A stretch of DNA of 64,000 nt from contig CANNBJ010000004.1 of assembly GCA_947502835.1 (NCBI GenBank), positions 62,001 through 126,000 of the forward strand, in the 5' to 3' direction. This stretch comes from Bdellovibrionales bacterium. GTDB taxonomy: Bacteria; Bdellovibrionota; UBA1018; CAIMNF01. Both the position numbers and the translations under genes were made by a program. Position 1 is the first letter of the stretch. The number at the start of each line of letters is the position of its first letter. This document shows positions 51,602 to 60,556 of this stretch, one piece after another. Below the pieces are notes generated by a model. The model made no database searches and was not told where the DNA came from. It was given only the letters and a program-made list of their open reading frames with translations.

Positions 51602-54223
51602 CTACTTCTTCCTGGCCCCGCGTTTTGGCTTCTTGTCGACCACTTGTTCGGCCCGGGCCTTGATGAGGGCCACGGATTGCTCCAGCGTGATCTCCTCGGG
51701 CTTCATCTCCTTGGGAAGGGTCGCATTGATCTTGCCCCACTTTACGTACATTCCGTACTTTCCATCGAAGATCTCCACGGCCTGATCCTCGTGCTTTCCC
51801 ACCTCGCGGATCGCCTGCGCTCCGCGCCGGGCGCGTTTTTCCTCGCGCAAGAGCTCCATGGCACGGACAAAGGTGATTGTGAACACGTTGTCGTCCTTTT
51901 TGAGCGAGCGAAAGTCCCCGTCACACATGACGTAAGGACCGAAGCGACCCAAGTTGGTGAGCACCGGCTTTTGTTTTTCAGGATGGATTCCAAGTTCACG
52001 GGGAAGAGAGAGCAGCTCGAGCGCCTTTTCGAGGGTGATGGTCTTCGGGTCCATTCCCTTCAAAAGGGAGGCGCGTCTTGGTTTTGGCTTTTCTTCCGTC
52101 ACTTCGCCCAGCTGCACGTAGGGTCCGAAGCGTCCGGAGAGACAGTAGACATCCATTCCTGTTTTCGGGTCCTTCCCCATGCTCTGGGGCCCCTTTTCTG
52201 AGGCGATCAAAAGGTCCTCGACCTGCATTTCGGTGAGGTCGCCTGGCGCGATGTCATCAGGAATTGTGGCGTGGATCTCTTCCTTGGTTTTGGTCCCGGG
52301 CTTCACCACATAGGCTCCATAGCGTCCGATTTTGACTTCAACCCCTTTGAGGTGATCCAGTTGAACGGTGCGGGAGACATTCGGATCGATCTTTTTTTCC
52401 TGCGCCTTGACCTGCTCGGCAAGCCCCGCCGTGCCTGAGAAAAACTGCTTCAAATAAGGCAAATACTCGCGGGTTCCTTCGGCGATTTCGTCAAGCGACT
52501 CCTCCATCTCGGAAGTGAATTTGTAATCAACCAGATTCTCGAAATAGTTCTCAAGAAGTTGCATCACAGCAACTCCAGTAAACGTCGGAACGAGTGCGTT
52601 CCCGAGCTTGCGGGCGTATCCGCGATCAAGGATGGTATCGATGATGGAGGCGTAGGTGGAGGGCCTGCCGATGCCTTCCTTCTCGAGTTGTTGAACAATC
52701 GAGGCTTCCGTGAAGCGGGCCGGAGGTTTCGTGGTGTGGGAAAGTGCCTCGATCAGGCCTGCCGTCACGCGATCGCCCTCCTTCATTTCGGGGAGAATCA
52801 CTTCGCGGTCCTCGAGCTTCGCCTCGGGGTCATCCGATCCTTCGACATAGGCCCTGAGAAACCCGGGAAACAGGATGCGTGAGCCGGTTGCGTTGAAAAG
52901 CACGCTGTCTTTTCCTGCTTTGGCTTCGATCTTCGAGCTGACCGAGAGTTTGCGGGCCTCGGCCATTTGGGATGCAACCGTGCGCATCCAGATCATTTCA
53001 TAAAGAGCAAGTTCACGGCCGGAAAGGCCCGTTTCGCGCGGATGCTTGAATTCAGCCCCCGCAGGCCGGATCGCTTCGTGCGCCTCTTGTGCGCCCTTGT
53101 TCTTCGAAGAAAACTGGCGCGGCTCGGGCGAGAGGTACTCCTTGCCGTAGAGATCCTCGACTGCCGAGCGAGCCCCCTTGATCGCCTCGCTGGAAAGATT
53201 CGGCGAATCGGTACGCATGTAGGTGATGAAGCCCTGTTCGTACAGGCTCTGCGCAGTTCTCATGGCATCTCGAGCGCCCATGCCGAGCTTGCGGTTTGCC
53301 TCCTGCTGGAGAGTCGAGGTGATGAATGGAATCGAGGGCTTTTGGTTGTATTGCTTCTCCTCGAGCGATTGAACGGTGAAACTTGCGGTTCCGAGTGCAT
53401 CCCTCAATCGCGAAGCTTCCTTGCCATCAAGGAGCAGGATCTCGCCTTCTTTTTTCTCGATGAGTTTCCCGGTCGATTCGTCGAAATCCTTGGTGCCGGC
53501 AATGCGCTTCCCGTTCAGGCCGATCGCTTTTGCTGTGAATTTTCCGCCGTTTTTGCCTTGTTTTTCGAGCTCGGCTTCAAGGTCCCAATAGGTCGCACTT
53601 CTGAAGCGGATGCGCTCGCGTTCGCGTGCAACGATCAAGCGGAGGCCTGCCGATTGCACCCGGCCCGCAGACAATCCATAGGCGATCTTCTTCCAGATGA
53701 GGGGCGATACGGTGTATCCCACAAGGCGGTCGAGAATCCTGCGGGTCTCCTGCGCGCGAACGAGGCGCATGTCGACCTCGCGCGTTTCGGTGAGAGCCCG
53801 TTCGATTGCGGATTTCGTGATCTCGTGGAACACCATTCGCTTGACCGGGATTTTCGGTTTCAACACTTCGAGCAGGTGCCACGAAATCGATTCTCCTTCG
53901 CGGTCCTCATCGGTCGCAAGATAGAGGAGGTCGGCATTGCCCATTTTTTTCTTCAGGTCCGAGATGACTTTTGATTTTCCCTTCGGCACCACATAAAGAG
54001 GCTCGAAATTCTGATCCACATTCACGCCGACCTTGGCCCACTCTTCTTTCTTGAATTTTTCAGGGATGTCGGTCGCGGACTGGGGAAGGTCGCGAATGTG
54101 CCCCATGGAGGCTTCGACGATGTAACTCTTGGGCAAGAACTTGCGGATGGTCTTCGCCTTGGTGGGCGACTCCACGATCACAAGACAGTTCTTCGATTCG
54201 ATTTTTGAGGCGACTTTGGTCAT
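51602..54223 (-). CDS. topA: DNA topoisomerase I (type IA)
   Basis: Type IA topoisomerases relax negative supercoils through a tyrosine-DNA link. The 873-residue protein begins with the Toprim domain (NCLVIVESPTKAKTIRKF, then ATDEDREGESISWHL with acidic Mg2+ ligands) and holds the active-site region GFITYMRTDSPNLSSEA with the catalytic Tyr. After the core, the C terminus has glycine-rich repeats (SGRFGPYVQLG, LGRFGPYVMCDG, DGKYGMYVKWG) rather than Cys4 zinc fingers, as in many non-enteric bacteria, and a basic tail KKPKRGARKK. It overlaps ddl by ATGA. Confidence 0.95.
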   Translation of the reverse strand: MTKVASKIESKNCLVIVESPTKAKTIRKFLPKSYIVEASMGHIRDLPQSATDIPEKFKKEEWAKVGVNVDQNFEPLYVVPKGKSKVISDLKKKMGNADLLYLATDEDREGESISWHLLEVLKPKIPVKRMVFHEITKSAIERALTETREVDMRLVRAQETRRILDRLVGYTVSPLIWKKIAYGLSAGRVQSAGLRLIVARERERIRFRSATYWDLEAELEKQGKNGGKFTAKAIGLNGKRIAGTKDFDESTGKLIEKKEGEILLLDGKEASRLRDALGTASFTVQSLEEKQYNQKPSIPFITSTLQQEANRKLGMGARDAMRTAQSLYEQGFITYMRTDSPNLSSEAIKGARSAVEDLYGKEYLSPEPRQFSSKNKGAQEAHEAIRPAGAEFKHPRETGLSGRELALYEMIWMRTVASQMAEARKLSVSSKIEAKAGKDSVLFNATGSRILFPGFLRAYVEGSDDPEAKLEDREVILPEMKEGDRVTAGLIEALSHTTKPPARFTEASIVQQLEKEGIGRPSTYASIIDTILDRGYARKLGNALVPTFTGVAVMQLLENYFENLVDYKFTSEMEESLDEIAEGTREYLPYLKQFFSGTAGLAEQVKAQEKKIDPNVSRTVQLDHLKGVEVKIGRYGAYVVKPGTKTKEEIHATIPDDIAPGDLTEMQVEDLLIASEKGPQSMGKDPKTGMDVYCLSGRFGPYVQLGEVTEEKPKPRRASLLKGMDPKTITLEKALELLSLPRELGIHPEKQKPVLTNLGRFGPYVMCDGDFRSLKKDDNVFTITFVRAMELLREEKRARRGAQAIREVGKHEDQAVEIFDGKYGMYVKWGKINATLPKEMKPEEITLEQSVALIKARAEQVVDKKPKRGARKK

Positions 54224-55350
54224 TTCTGATTCCGCAGTAAGGCAAGCTCGATGAGTTTCGTCAAGAGATCCGTGTAGGGAATTCCGCTCAACTCGAATAG
54301 TTTGGGGAACATGCTGATGCTGGTGAATCCCGGAAGGGTGTTCACTTCGTTCAAATAAAAAGCCCCGTTTTCCCGATCAAGAAACAGGTCGATCCTTGCA
54401 TAGCCTTCGAGGTCGAGCGCGATGAATATTTTTTCGACCATGCGCGTCAAATTCTGAGCAAGTGCCGGATCGATCTCTGCAGGGAGCTTGAAGATGGCGC
54501 CGTTCTCGTCATTGTATTTGGCATCGTAGGTGTAAAACTCATGGGTCGGGATGATTTCTGCCGCAATCGATACCAGCGGGGCTTTTGTACGATCGACATT
54601 CTGAAGAACCGAGAACTCGATTTCCCGTGCGGGAATCGCCTTCTCAATGAGCACCTTCGAGTCGTGGCGGAAGGCCTCGTCGAGTTTCTGGAGGAACTCA
54701 CCCCTCGATTTCACCTTGAAGACGCCAACAGAAGAGCCCTCGCGTGCGGCCTTCACGAACACAGGAAAACCGAAGGCTGTTTCGATTTCGTTCAGGAGCA
54801 ATTCCCGTTTGGCGATCGGATCCCAGGAGCGCGCGGTCCGGTAGGGGACGATCGGAATTCCCGCCTCATGGGCGAGACGCTTGGTGATTTCCTTGTCCAT
54901 TCCGATTGCAGAACCCAACACACCGGACCCCGTGTAGGGGACCTCCGCACTCTCAAAGAGTCCTTGCAGGGTGCCGTCTTCGCAGTTTTTTCCATGGAGC
55001 ATGGGAATGATCACATCCACCGACTCCACCCGACCCGCAAACGCGGAGTCGATGAAGGTGAATACGCCTTTTGACCGACCTTTTTGGTCTTTGTGCGGCC
55101 TTGGCAAAAGCACGACCTCGGGAGCCATCAGGGCGCGGGGAAGCGAAGATTCGCCACTTTGAACAAAGGATTCAGGGACTTCAGCCCAATGAAAGGCCCC
55201 GTTTTTGTCGATGTAGATTGTTTTTGGAGTATAGCGCTTTCGATCCAATCGATTGAACACGCTGGCTGCGGACCTGAGCGAGACCTCGTGTTCACTGCTT
55301 CTTCCCCCGTAGAGGATTCCAACGACGGTTTTCCCTTCCATATTGGTCAT
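54220..55350 (-). CDS. ddl: D-alanine-D-alanine ligase
   Basis: Ddl makes the D-Ala-D-Ala dipeptide for peptidoglycan precursors, using ATP. The 376-residue protein has the family start VVGILYGGRSSEHEVSLRSA, the central GTLQGLFE and YTGSGVLGSA motifs, the ATP-grasp part with FPVFVKAAREGSSVGV, and C-terminal ARIDLFLDRENGAFYLNEVN and TLPGFTSISMFP. Length is that of DdlA-type enzymes. Two start codons are possible (55350, 55341); neither has a normal Shine-Dalgarno because a long palindrome lies just upstream. First gene of ddl-topA-pcp-N2227. Confidence 0.95.
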   Translation of the reverse strand: MTNMEGKTVVGILYGGRSSEHEVSLRSAASVFNRLDRKRYTPKTIYIDKNGAFHWAEVPESFVQSGESSLPRALMAPEVVLLPRPHKDQKGRSKGVFTFIDSAFAGRVESVDVIIPMLHGKNCEDGTLQGLFESAEVPYTGSGVLGSAIGMDKEITKRLAHEAGIPIVPYRTARSWDPIAKRELLLNEIETAFGFPVFVKAAREGSSVGVFKVKSRGEFLQKLDEAFRHDSKVLIEKAIPAREIEFSVLQNVDRTKAPLVSIAAEIIPTHEFYTYDAKYNDENGAIFKLPAEIDPALAQNLTRMVEKIFIALDLEGYARIDLFLDRENGAFYLNEVNTLPGFTSISMFPKLFELSGIPYTDLLTKLIELALLRNQK

Positions 55351-55354
55351 GACA

Positions 55355-55379
55355 GGAGCCTAGCACTCTGCTAGGCTCC
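55355..55379. promoter_or_regulatory. Perfect 25-bp palindrome between ddl and gdhA
   Basis: GGAGCCTAGCA-CTC-TGCTAGGCTCC has 11-bp perfect arms around a 3-nt loop. It starts 4 bp from the ddl start codon and lies 39 bp from the gdhA start in a divergent gap of 67 bp. It could be a repressor operator for both genes, or an RNA hairpin sequestering the ddl start region. No T tract follows on either strand. Confidence 0.65.
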
Positions 55380-55417
55380 CCGAAAACGAAATCCTTTGCA
55401 AAACAGGAGCAAAAGCA

Positions 55418-56710
55418 ATGACTCACCACTTGCGCTCGGGCCTGTATGACACAAGCCCCCTTTACCAGAACGCAGTTCTCGATCTTGAAACCGCAGCCCG
55501 TGTGATGGACCTGAATCCCGGAGTGCTTGAACGACTCAAGATGCCAAAAAAGGCGATGTGCGTGAGCATTCCCGTTCGCATGGACGATGGATCGGTCAAG
55601 ACCTTCGAAGGGTACCGTGTTCAGCACAGCACCACCCTCGGGCCCGGGAAGGGTGGCATCCGGTTTCACCCCGAAGTGAACCTCTCCGAGGTATCGGCTC
55701 TTGCGATGCTCATGACGATGAAGTGCTCGCTCGTTGGCCTTCCGCTGGGAGGAGCAAAGGGGGGAATCCGTGTGGATCCATCCCAACTCTCGCGTGCGGA
55801 ACAACAAGCACTTACGCGCAGATTCACGATGGAGATCATCTCCATGATCGGGCCCGAGCAGGACATTCCCGCTCCGGATGTCGGCACCGATGGCCAGCAC
55901 ATGGCGTGGATGATGGATACCTATTCCATGGCCAAAGGCCATGCGGTTCCGGGAGTCGTGACCGGAAAGCCGATCGAAATCGGCGGGTCGCTTGGGCGTC
56001 CCGAGTCGACCGGTCGGGGCGTGGTGTACGTGATCGAACACGCAATCGAGCTTCTGAAAAAGCAGAAAAAAGCGAATTTTGACCTGAAGTCGATGACCGC
56101 GGCGGTCCACGGCTTCGGAAAAGTGGGCGCGGTGGCGGCCCATGAGCTTGCGATCCGCGGCTGCAAGGTCGTTGCTGTGAGCGACTTCTATGGTGCGATC
56201 TACAACAAGAACGGCCTCAACGTGGATGAAGTCCAGGCCTACATGAACAAGAACCGCACCCTGAAGGGGTGCCCGAACGCAGAGGCGATCAGCAACGAAG
56301 AACTCCTTGCTCTTGGCGTTGACATCCTGGTTCCGGCTGCGATCGATGGCGTGATTACGAGCGCCAACATGAAGAACGTGAAGGCGAAGATCATCTCCGA
56401 GGGTGCGAATGGTCCGATCTCCTCCGAAGCCCAGCAATACCTTGAGCAAAACGGATGCTTCATCATTCCGGACATTCTCGCGAATGCGGGCGGAGTGATC
56501 GTGTCCTACTTCGAGTGGGTCCAGGGACTTCAACAGTTCTTCTGGAACGAAAAAGAAGTGAACGAGAAGCTTGCCGAAATCATGGCGCGTGCCTTCAATC
56601 GCGTGGCTGGAAACGCCGAGCGCTACAAAACCGGCATGAAGACGGCGGCCCTCATCACTTCGGTTGAACGCCTCTCGCAAGCGATGCTCCTTCGCGGACT
56701 CTTTCCGTAA
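55418..56710 (+). CDS. gdhA: Glutamate dehydrogenase (Glu/Leu/Phe/Val dehydrogenase family)
   Basis: The enzyme interconverts glutamate with 2-oxoglutarate and ammonia. Of 430 residues, GPGKGGIRFHPEVNLSEV, GLPLGGAKGGIRVDP and DIPAPDVGTDGQHMAWMMD form the substrate and catalytic part (Lys in GGAKGG and in GPGKGG), and AAVHGFGKVGAVAAHELAIR is the dinucleotide fold with VAVSDFYGAIYNKNG. The GxGxxG-like GFGKVG and the acidic residue after it would decide NAD or NADP use. A good Shine-Dalgarno (AGGAGCAAAAGCA) precedes ATG 55418. The next gene follows 5 bp later. Confidence 0.95.
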   Translation: MTHHLRSGLYDTSPLYQNAVLDLETAARVMDLNPGVLERLKMPKKAMCVSIPVRMDDGSVKTFEGYRVQHSTTLGPGKGGIRFHPEVNLSEVSALAMLMTMKCSLVGLPLGGAKGGIRVDPSQLSRAEQQALTRRFTMEIISMIGPEQDIPAPDVGTDGQHMAWMMDTYSMAKGHAVPGVVTGKPIEIGGSLGRPESTGRGVVYVIEHAIELLKKQKKANFDLKSMTAAVHGFGKVGAVAAHELAIRGCKVVAVSDFYGAIYNKNGLNVDEVQAYMNKNRTLKGCPNAEAISNEELLALGVDILVPAAIDGVITSANMKNVKAKIISEGANGPISSEAQQYLEQNGCFIIPDILANAGGVIVSYFEWVQGLQQFFWNEKEVNEKLAEIMARAFNRVAGNAERYKTGMKTAALITSVERLSQAMLLRGLFP

Positions 56711-56715
56711 GCGGC

Positions 56716-57864
56716 ATGAGATTCCTTCCGGTAGCGGCGCTGTTTTTGGCCTCCTCCGCCCAAGCATGGAACATTCATCAGAACATGGTGAATGAGATCC
56801 TCGGGGGGCCTCCTTTTTTGTCCGAACCTGCGAAGTCGATTCGGGTGCCGATTCCCTGCCAGGAGGATGAGCAAAAGCAAATTGCAGAACTCTCCTCGAG
56901 GATTCAGGTCCGCGCAGAGGCTGTTCCTTTGGTCTCAAAGAGAAAGTGCGGAGCGGGGAAGCCTGAAAGTCTTCAGCTCCTTGATCTTCTGCGAATGGGC
57001 TTCATTGATGAGCCCGATCACGGAATGGACCAGGACCTGCCGGAGAGTGCCGACCCCGCAGGGGACCGGAACTGGATGGGAGGAACAAGTGGTCCCACCT
57101 CGCAAGGATTCCGTCACATGGTGTTCCCGGGTATTGAGTGGAGTTCGCCGCTTGCGACGCTTCAAATCCCCTTCCGAAAGATCGGTGCGGCTCCGGATCG
57201 CATCGAGGTTTTAGGAAAGGTTTCCTCCGAGTTCATCAAAAACGGGGATCTGTTTTTTGGAATCAGGACGCTGATGTGGCGCGAACATTTCATCCAGGAT
57301 CTGCTTCAGCCATTTCATTCATCCCAGGTGCCGGATCCTGCGCTCCTGCCCTGGAAGGATCTTTTTTCGGGCTTCGTCGCGCATTCCACCCGCACAATCG
57401 CGAACTATCACTATGCCTACGAGGGGCTTGCGGATGAGATGGTTCGCTCTCCGGAAGAGCGCGGGATTCAGGAATGCCTTCAGGGGGCTGACAAGAAAGT
57501 GTTCTCCGATTGGATTTCCCACATCAAGTTGCCGAGGTCCAAAGCAGCCGGAGTCGGTGGGGCGTTGATCGCGATTTTCGGGGATTACCTGAAGTCAAAG
57601 TCGGTGGACCTCCCGAGGGGGCAGGGAGTGATCGATTATTACGAGCTTTTGAATGCGCGTGCAGAGACCCTTGAGGCAGAGGATGAAAAATCCCTGAGCT
57701 CCTCCGAGAAGAAGGATCTCAAGAGAAATGGCGAGATTCTCGAAGGACTGAAGTCTCTCCGCAGTCATACGTGCGAACTGATGCGCGAGGCGGGAAGCCT
57801 GTTCCGGGGAGATCTCGAACAGGCTCTTCAGGGGGTTTCAAGCCAGAGCAAGACCGGCAAGTGA
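56716..57864 (+). CDS. Exported zinc phospholipase C / S1-P1 nuclease-like protein
   Basis: The signal peptide ends SSAQA, so the mature chain would begin with Trp18, as in Bacillus phospholipase C and S1/P1 nucleases, whose first Trp is a zinc ligand. Other candidate ligands appear in order: His21, DEPDHGMDQ (100-106), His134 in GFRHMVF, and REHFIQDLLQPFH (His191, Asp195, His201), which has the H-x3-D-x5-H spacing of the family. Later His223 and His232 also occur. Total length 382 residues exceeds that of the relatives, with an extra Cys-containing insertion (residues 43-90). The last 37 bp overlap the convergent endonuclease-like gene. Confidence 0.6.
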   Translation: MRFLPVAALFLASSAQAWNIHQNMVNEILGGPPFLSEPAKSIRVPIPCQEDEQKQIAELSSRIQVRAEAVPLVSKRKCGAGKPESLQLLDLLRMGFIDEPDHGMDQDLPESADPAGDRNWMGGTSGPTSQGFRHMVFPGIEWSSPLATLQIPFRKIGAAPDRIEVLGKVSSEFIKNGDLFFGIRTLMWREHFIQDLLQPFHSSQVPDPALLPWKDLFSGFVAHSTRTIANYHYAYEGLADEMVRSPEERGIQECLQGADKKVFSDWISHIKLPRSKAAGVGGALIAIFGDYLKSKSVDLPRGQGVIDYYELLNARAETLEAEDEKSLSSSEKKDLKRNGEILEGLKSLRSHTCELMREAGSLFRGDLEQALQGVSSQSKTGK

Positions 57865-58610
57865 TCCGACAGGGTTCCCGTTTCCGGGACCTCGATCCTG
57901 ATCGATGAAAAGCGCCCTTGTTTCACAATGAATTGATCGAGCGGCTGCATCGGGGCATCGCTCGGGAAGGTTGGTTTCGGAGGCGTGTGGGTTTGCCATT
58001 GCGAGAGAACCTCATCCCGGAGAAATGCACCGCCATTGAAATCCCCTCCTGCAAGATCGAGTTCGTATTCTAGGAGGCGGTCCTGGAGTCTGACCAGATG
58101 AAGATCCCGGTTGTCCTGCGAGAACGCCTCCAGATGCAGGTTGCAGATCCGAAAGCCTCGAATTTCGACCATTTGAAGGAAGCGCGAGATGTAAAAGTAA
58201 TTATAGATCCGGGAGTTCTCGCGTGGCTTTGCGAGGAGATCATGCTGCAGCGGCTGAATCGGGGTTTTGGAGAGGATTCCGCCCCCGGAAAGCATGGAGC
58301 CGAAGTGATTCCGCGGATGGAGACCCGGATAGGGCACGTAGGGCCGATCCCAAGTGATGATCCGGTTCCGATACAGGAGCCCGCTTCGCCGGGCGAGATG
58401 GTCGAGCTGATTCTGGAAATGGGAGCGCCTTGAACGAAAGTCGACCTCTTGCAAGAGCACCACGTCCGGATCGAGGTGCTTGATGATGTCTCCCATTGCA
58501 TCGAGAGTGGTTTCAAAGTGCGCGACCGTTTTCGGGCGGTATCGCTCATCGCCCTCGGATCCGGGGCCATAGGCGAAGCTGAGATTCCAGGTCATGATCT
58601 TCAAGCTCAT
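57828..58610 (-). CDS. Endonuclease/exonuclease/phosphatase family protein
   Basis: The 260-residue protein has the EEP fold: IMTWNLSFAYGP (metal-site Asn), DPDVVLLQEVDFRSRR (catalytic Glu), HLEAFSQDNRDLHL, GGDFNGGAF (Asp/Asn) and GTLSDHLPVLL (Asp-His). These are all key motifs of DNase I-like Mg2+ phosphodiesterases. No signal peptide is visible, so a cytoplasmic nuclease, phosphatase or lipid-phosphate role are all possible. The start codon at 58610 is only 14 bp from the divergent metallo-hydrolase start, and no Shine-Dalgarno is seen. Confidence 0.85.
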   Translation of the reverse strand: MSLKIMTWNLSFAYGPGSEGDERYRPKTVAHFETTLDAMGDIIKHLDPDVVLLQEVDFRSRRSHFQNQLDHLARRSGLLYRNRIITWDRPYVPYPGLHPRNHFGSMLSGGGILSKTPIQPLQHDLLAKPRENSRIYNYFYISRFLQMVEIRGFRICNLHLEAFSQDNRDLHLVRLQDRLLEYELDLAGGDFNGGAFLRDEVLSQWQTHTPPKPTFPSDAPMQPLDQFIVKQGRFSSIRIEVPETGTLSDHLPVLLWLETP

Positions 58611-58624
58611 GGTATAACCCGAGT

Positions 58625-59551
58625 ATGAAGATCATTCCGGTGGATTGCAAATATGTGGAGCCCGGGTTTGCGGCCTCGTATCTTCTGATTCGCGAGGGGC
58701 GCGGACTTTTCATCGAATGCAATACGAATCATGCCATCCCGCATCTTCTCGAGGCCGCCCGCCGGGAGGGCATCTCCCCCGACCAAGTGGATGGACTCAT
58801 CATCACCCATGTCCATCTGGATCATGCCGGAGGAGCAGGGCTGTTCTTGCAAAGCTTCCCGAATGCCATTCTGTACGCCCACCCCCGGGCTGCCCGCCAT
58901 GCGATCGATCCCTCTCGGCTCATTGCAAGTGCCACGGCGGTGTATGGCGAAACCTTCATGAAGGAGCGCTACGGGGAAATCCGTGCCTGTGAGGAGCCAA
59001 GAGTTCGGGTCCTGCAGGACGGGGATTCCGTCTTCTTTCAGGGCGTCGAGCTTGAGATCAAGCACACCCGGGGCCATGCGAATCATCATTTGGTGGTTTT
59101 TGAAACCCTGACCCGCACCTTGTTCACGGGGGATTCGTGCGGGGTTTCGTATCCGGAGGTGAACGCGCGACACGGAGTCGTGGCCTTGGCCTCCACGTCC
59201 CCCACGGATTTCGACGGGGAGGCGGCCCTCGAAGTCCTTGATTGGATCGAGCGGCTCTCGCCGGAACGGATTGCACCCACGCATTTCGGATTCATCGAAA
59301 AGAAGGATCATTCGAGGGTTCTGCAGATGCTTCGGGACGAACTCCTGTTTTCCATCGAACTTGCAGGGCGCATTCGGGTCGCGGGATTGGATGGACCCAG
59401 GGCTGCAGCGATTCTCACCGAATGGACGGTTCGATACTTCTTTGAGCGCTGGGGCATCCGGCTTGATCCGCGTGATCTTCACTTGCTCGAGATCGACCTT
59501 GAGGTGAATGCCCAAGGCCTTTGTTTTGCTGCCTCAAGAGTTTCCGGATAG
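58625..59551 (+). CDS. Metallo-beta-lactamase fold hydrolase
   Basis: The 308-residue protein carries the zinc motif THVHLDHAGG (HxHxDH) near residue 60, HTRGHANHHLVVF (third His) and FTGDSCGV (bridging Asp), then PTHFGF (last His) — a glyoxalase-II or N-acyl-homoserine lactonase-type hydrolase layout. The C-terminal 80 residues (ILTEWTVRYFFERWGIRLDP) are helical and are of a type found in bacterial MBL proteins of unknown substrate. Its last 18 bp overlap the convergent alkB gene. Confidence 0.85.
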   Translation: MKIIPVDCKYVEPGFAASYLLIREGRGLFIECNTNHAIPHLLEAARREGISPDQVDGLIITHVHLDHAGGAGLFLQSFPNAILYAHPRAARHAIDPSRLIASATAVYGETFMKERYGEIRACEEPRVRVLQDGDSVFFQGVELEIKHTRGHANHHLVVFETLTRTLFTGDSCGVSYPEVNARHGVVALASTSPTDFDGEAALEVLDWIERLSPERIAPTHFGFIEKKDHSRVLQMLRDELLFSIELAGRIRVAGLDGPRAAAILTEWTVRYFFERWGIRLDPRDLHLLEIDLEVNAQGLCFAASRVSG

Positions 59552-60529
59552 CGCGGGGATTCTTCGGTTCATCACCCGGAACCAGAGAGGCGGAACCAGG
59601 GCGAGCAGGATCATGCCCGGGTAGCCCGTCGGCATCTGGGGTGCCTCCTCGAAATGCCTCAGCGTTTGGTATTTGCGGCTTGCGAACGCATGGTGGTCGG
59701 AGTGGCGCGAGAGTTCAAACAAAATGGCCCTGGAAAGGGATTGGTTTGCATTCCACGAGTGGTGCGGCTTCACGGACTCGAAGGCCCCGGGTGCTTTCCG
59801 GGCCCGGCAGAGCCCGTAATGTTCAATGTAGTTCACGGATTGGAGGAGAAGAATCCCGAACAGTGCCGCACACAAAAACCCGATCATGCATGCACTCCCG
59901 AAGAGGATCCCGATCGAGGAAACCAGTGCGAGCTCAAAGGAGAGCCCGAACAGCATTTCTTTGCGATCAAGGTTCCAAGAATTCTTAAAGCTGTCGCGAA
60001 TCGCACGAACAAAAAAGGCATAGATGGATTCATTCAGTCGGGCGCTCTCCGGATCATTCGGGGTCGCGACGTTCTTGTGATGGCCTCGGTTGTGCTCAAT
60101 AAAGAATTGCCAGTTCAGCGAGGTGGCAAGAAGGAGTCGGGCCAGGATTCGTTCAAGTCGACCCCTGCGGTGTCCGAGCTCGTGGGCGACGTTGATGCCG
60201 ATCACGCCACAGGCAACCCCGAGTGCGCTTGCAAGACCGATGCGGTTTGAAAGCCCCGCGGATGGGAAGACCTCGCAAAACCGGTAAACCAGACCCCATT
60301 GGATCGGAACCATGGAGTAGAGCAGGAAGTCGAAGCTCCGGTCCCGATCACGATTCATGACTTCAAGGTCGTTCAGATTCGAGGAGGGGGCGGGGAGAAA
60401 CAGTTCAAGAAGGGGCAGGAATCCGAATGCGTAGAAAAGGGCGAAATAGCTGTAGGCGCCCTCGAGTTTCATCGAAACCCAGACTGCAACGGGAATCGTG
60501 TATGCGAGCAGATAGAGTGCCCGGTTCAT
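59534..60529 (-). CDS. alkB: AlkB-type membrane di-iron hydroxylase (alkane 1-monooxygenase)
   Basis: AlkB hydroxylates the terminal carbon of n-alkanes with rubredoxin as electron donor. The 331-residue membrane protein has the His signatures of the fatty-acid desaturase superfamily: HELGHRRG, HNRGHHKNV, HSDHHA, and the AlkB-specific NYIEHYGL, with LRHFEEAPQMPTGYPGM at the end as in true AlkBs. No rubredoxin or rubredoxin reductase gene occurs in the window, so the donor must be elsewhere. About six hydrophobic helices are visible. The substrate range is unknown. Confidence 0.87.
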   Translation of the reverse strand: MNRALYLLAYTIPVAVWVSMKLEGAYSYFALFYAFGFLPLLELFLPAPSSNLNDLEVMNRDRDRSFDFLLYSMVPIQWGLVYRFCEVFPSAGLSNRIGLASALGVACGVIGINVAHELGHRRGRLERILARLLLATSLNWQFFIEHNRGHHKNVATPNDPESARLNESIYAFFVRAIRDSFKNSWNLDRKEMLFGLSFELALVSSIGILFGSACMIGFLCAALFGILLLQSVNYIEHYGLCRARKAPGAFESVKPHHSWNANQSLSRAILFELSRHSDHHAFASRKYQTLRHFEEAPQMPTGYPGMILLALVPPLWFRVMNRRIPALSGNS

Positions 60530-60556
60530 GACACCATGATCTCATTTTTCCCGGAT

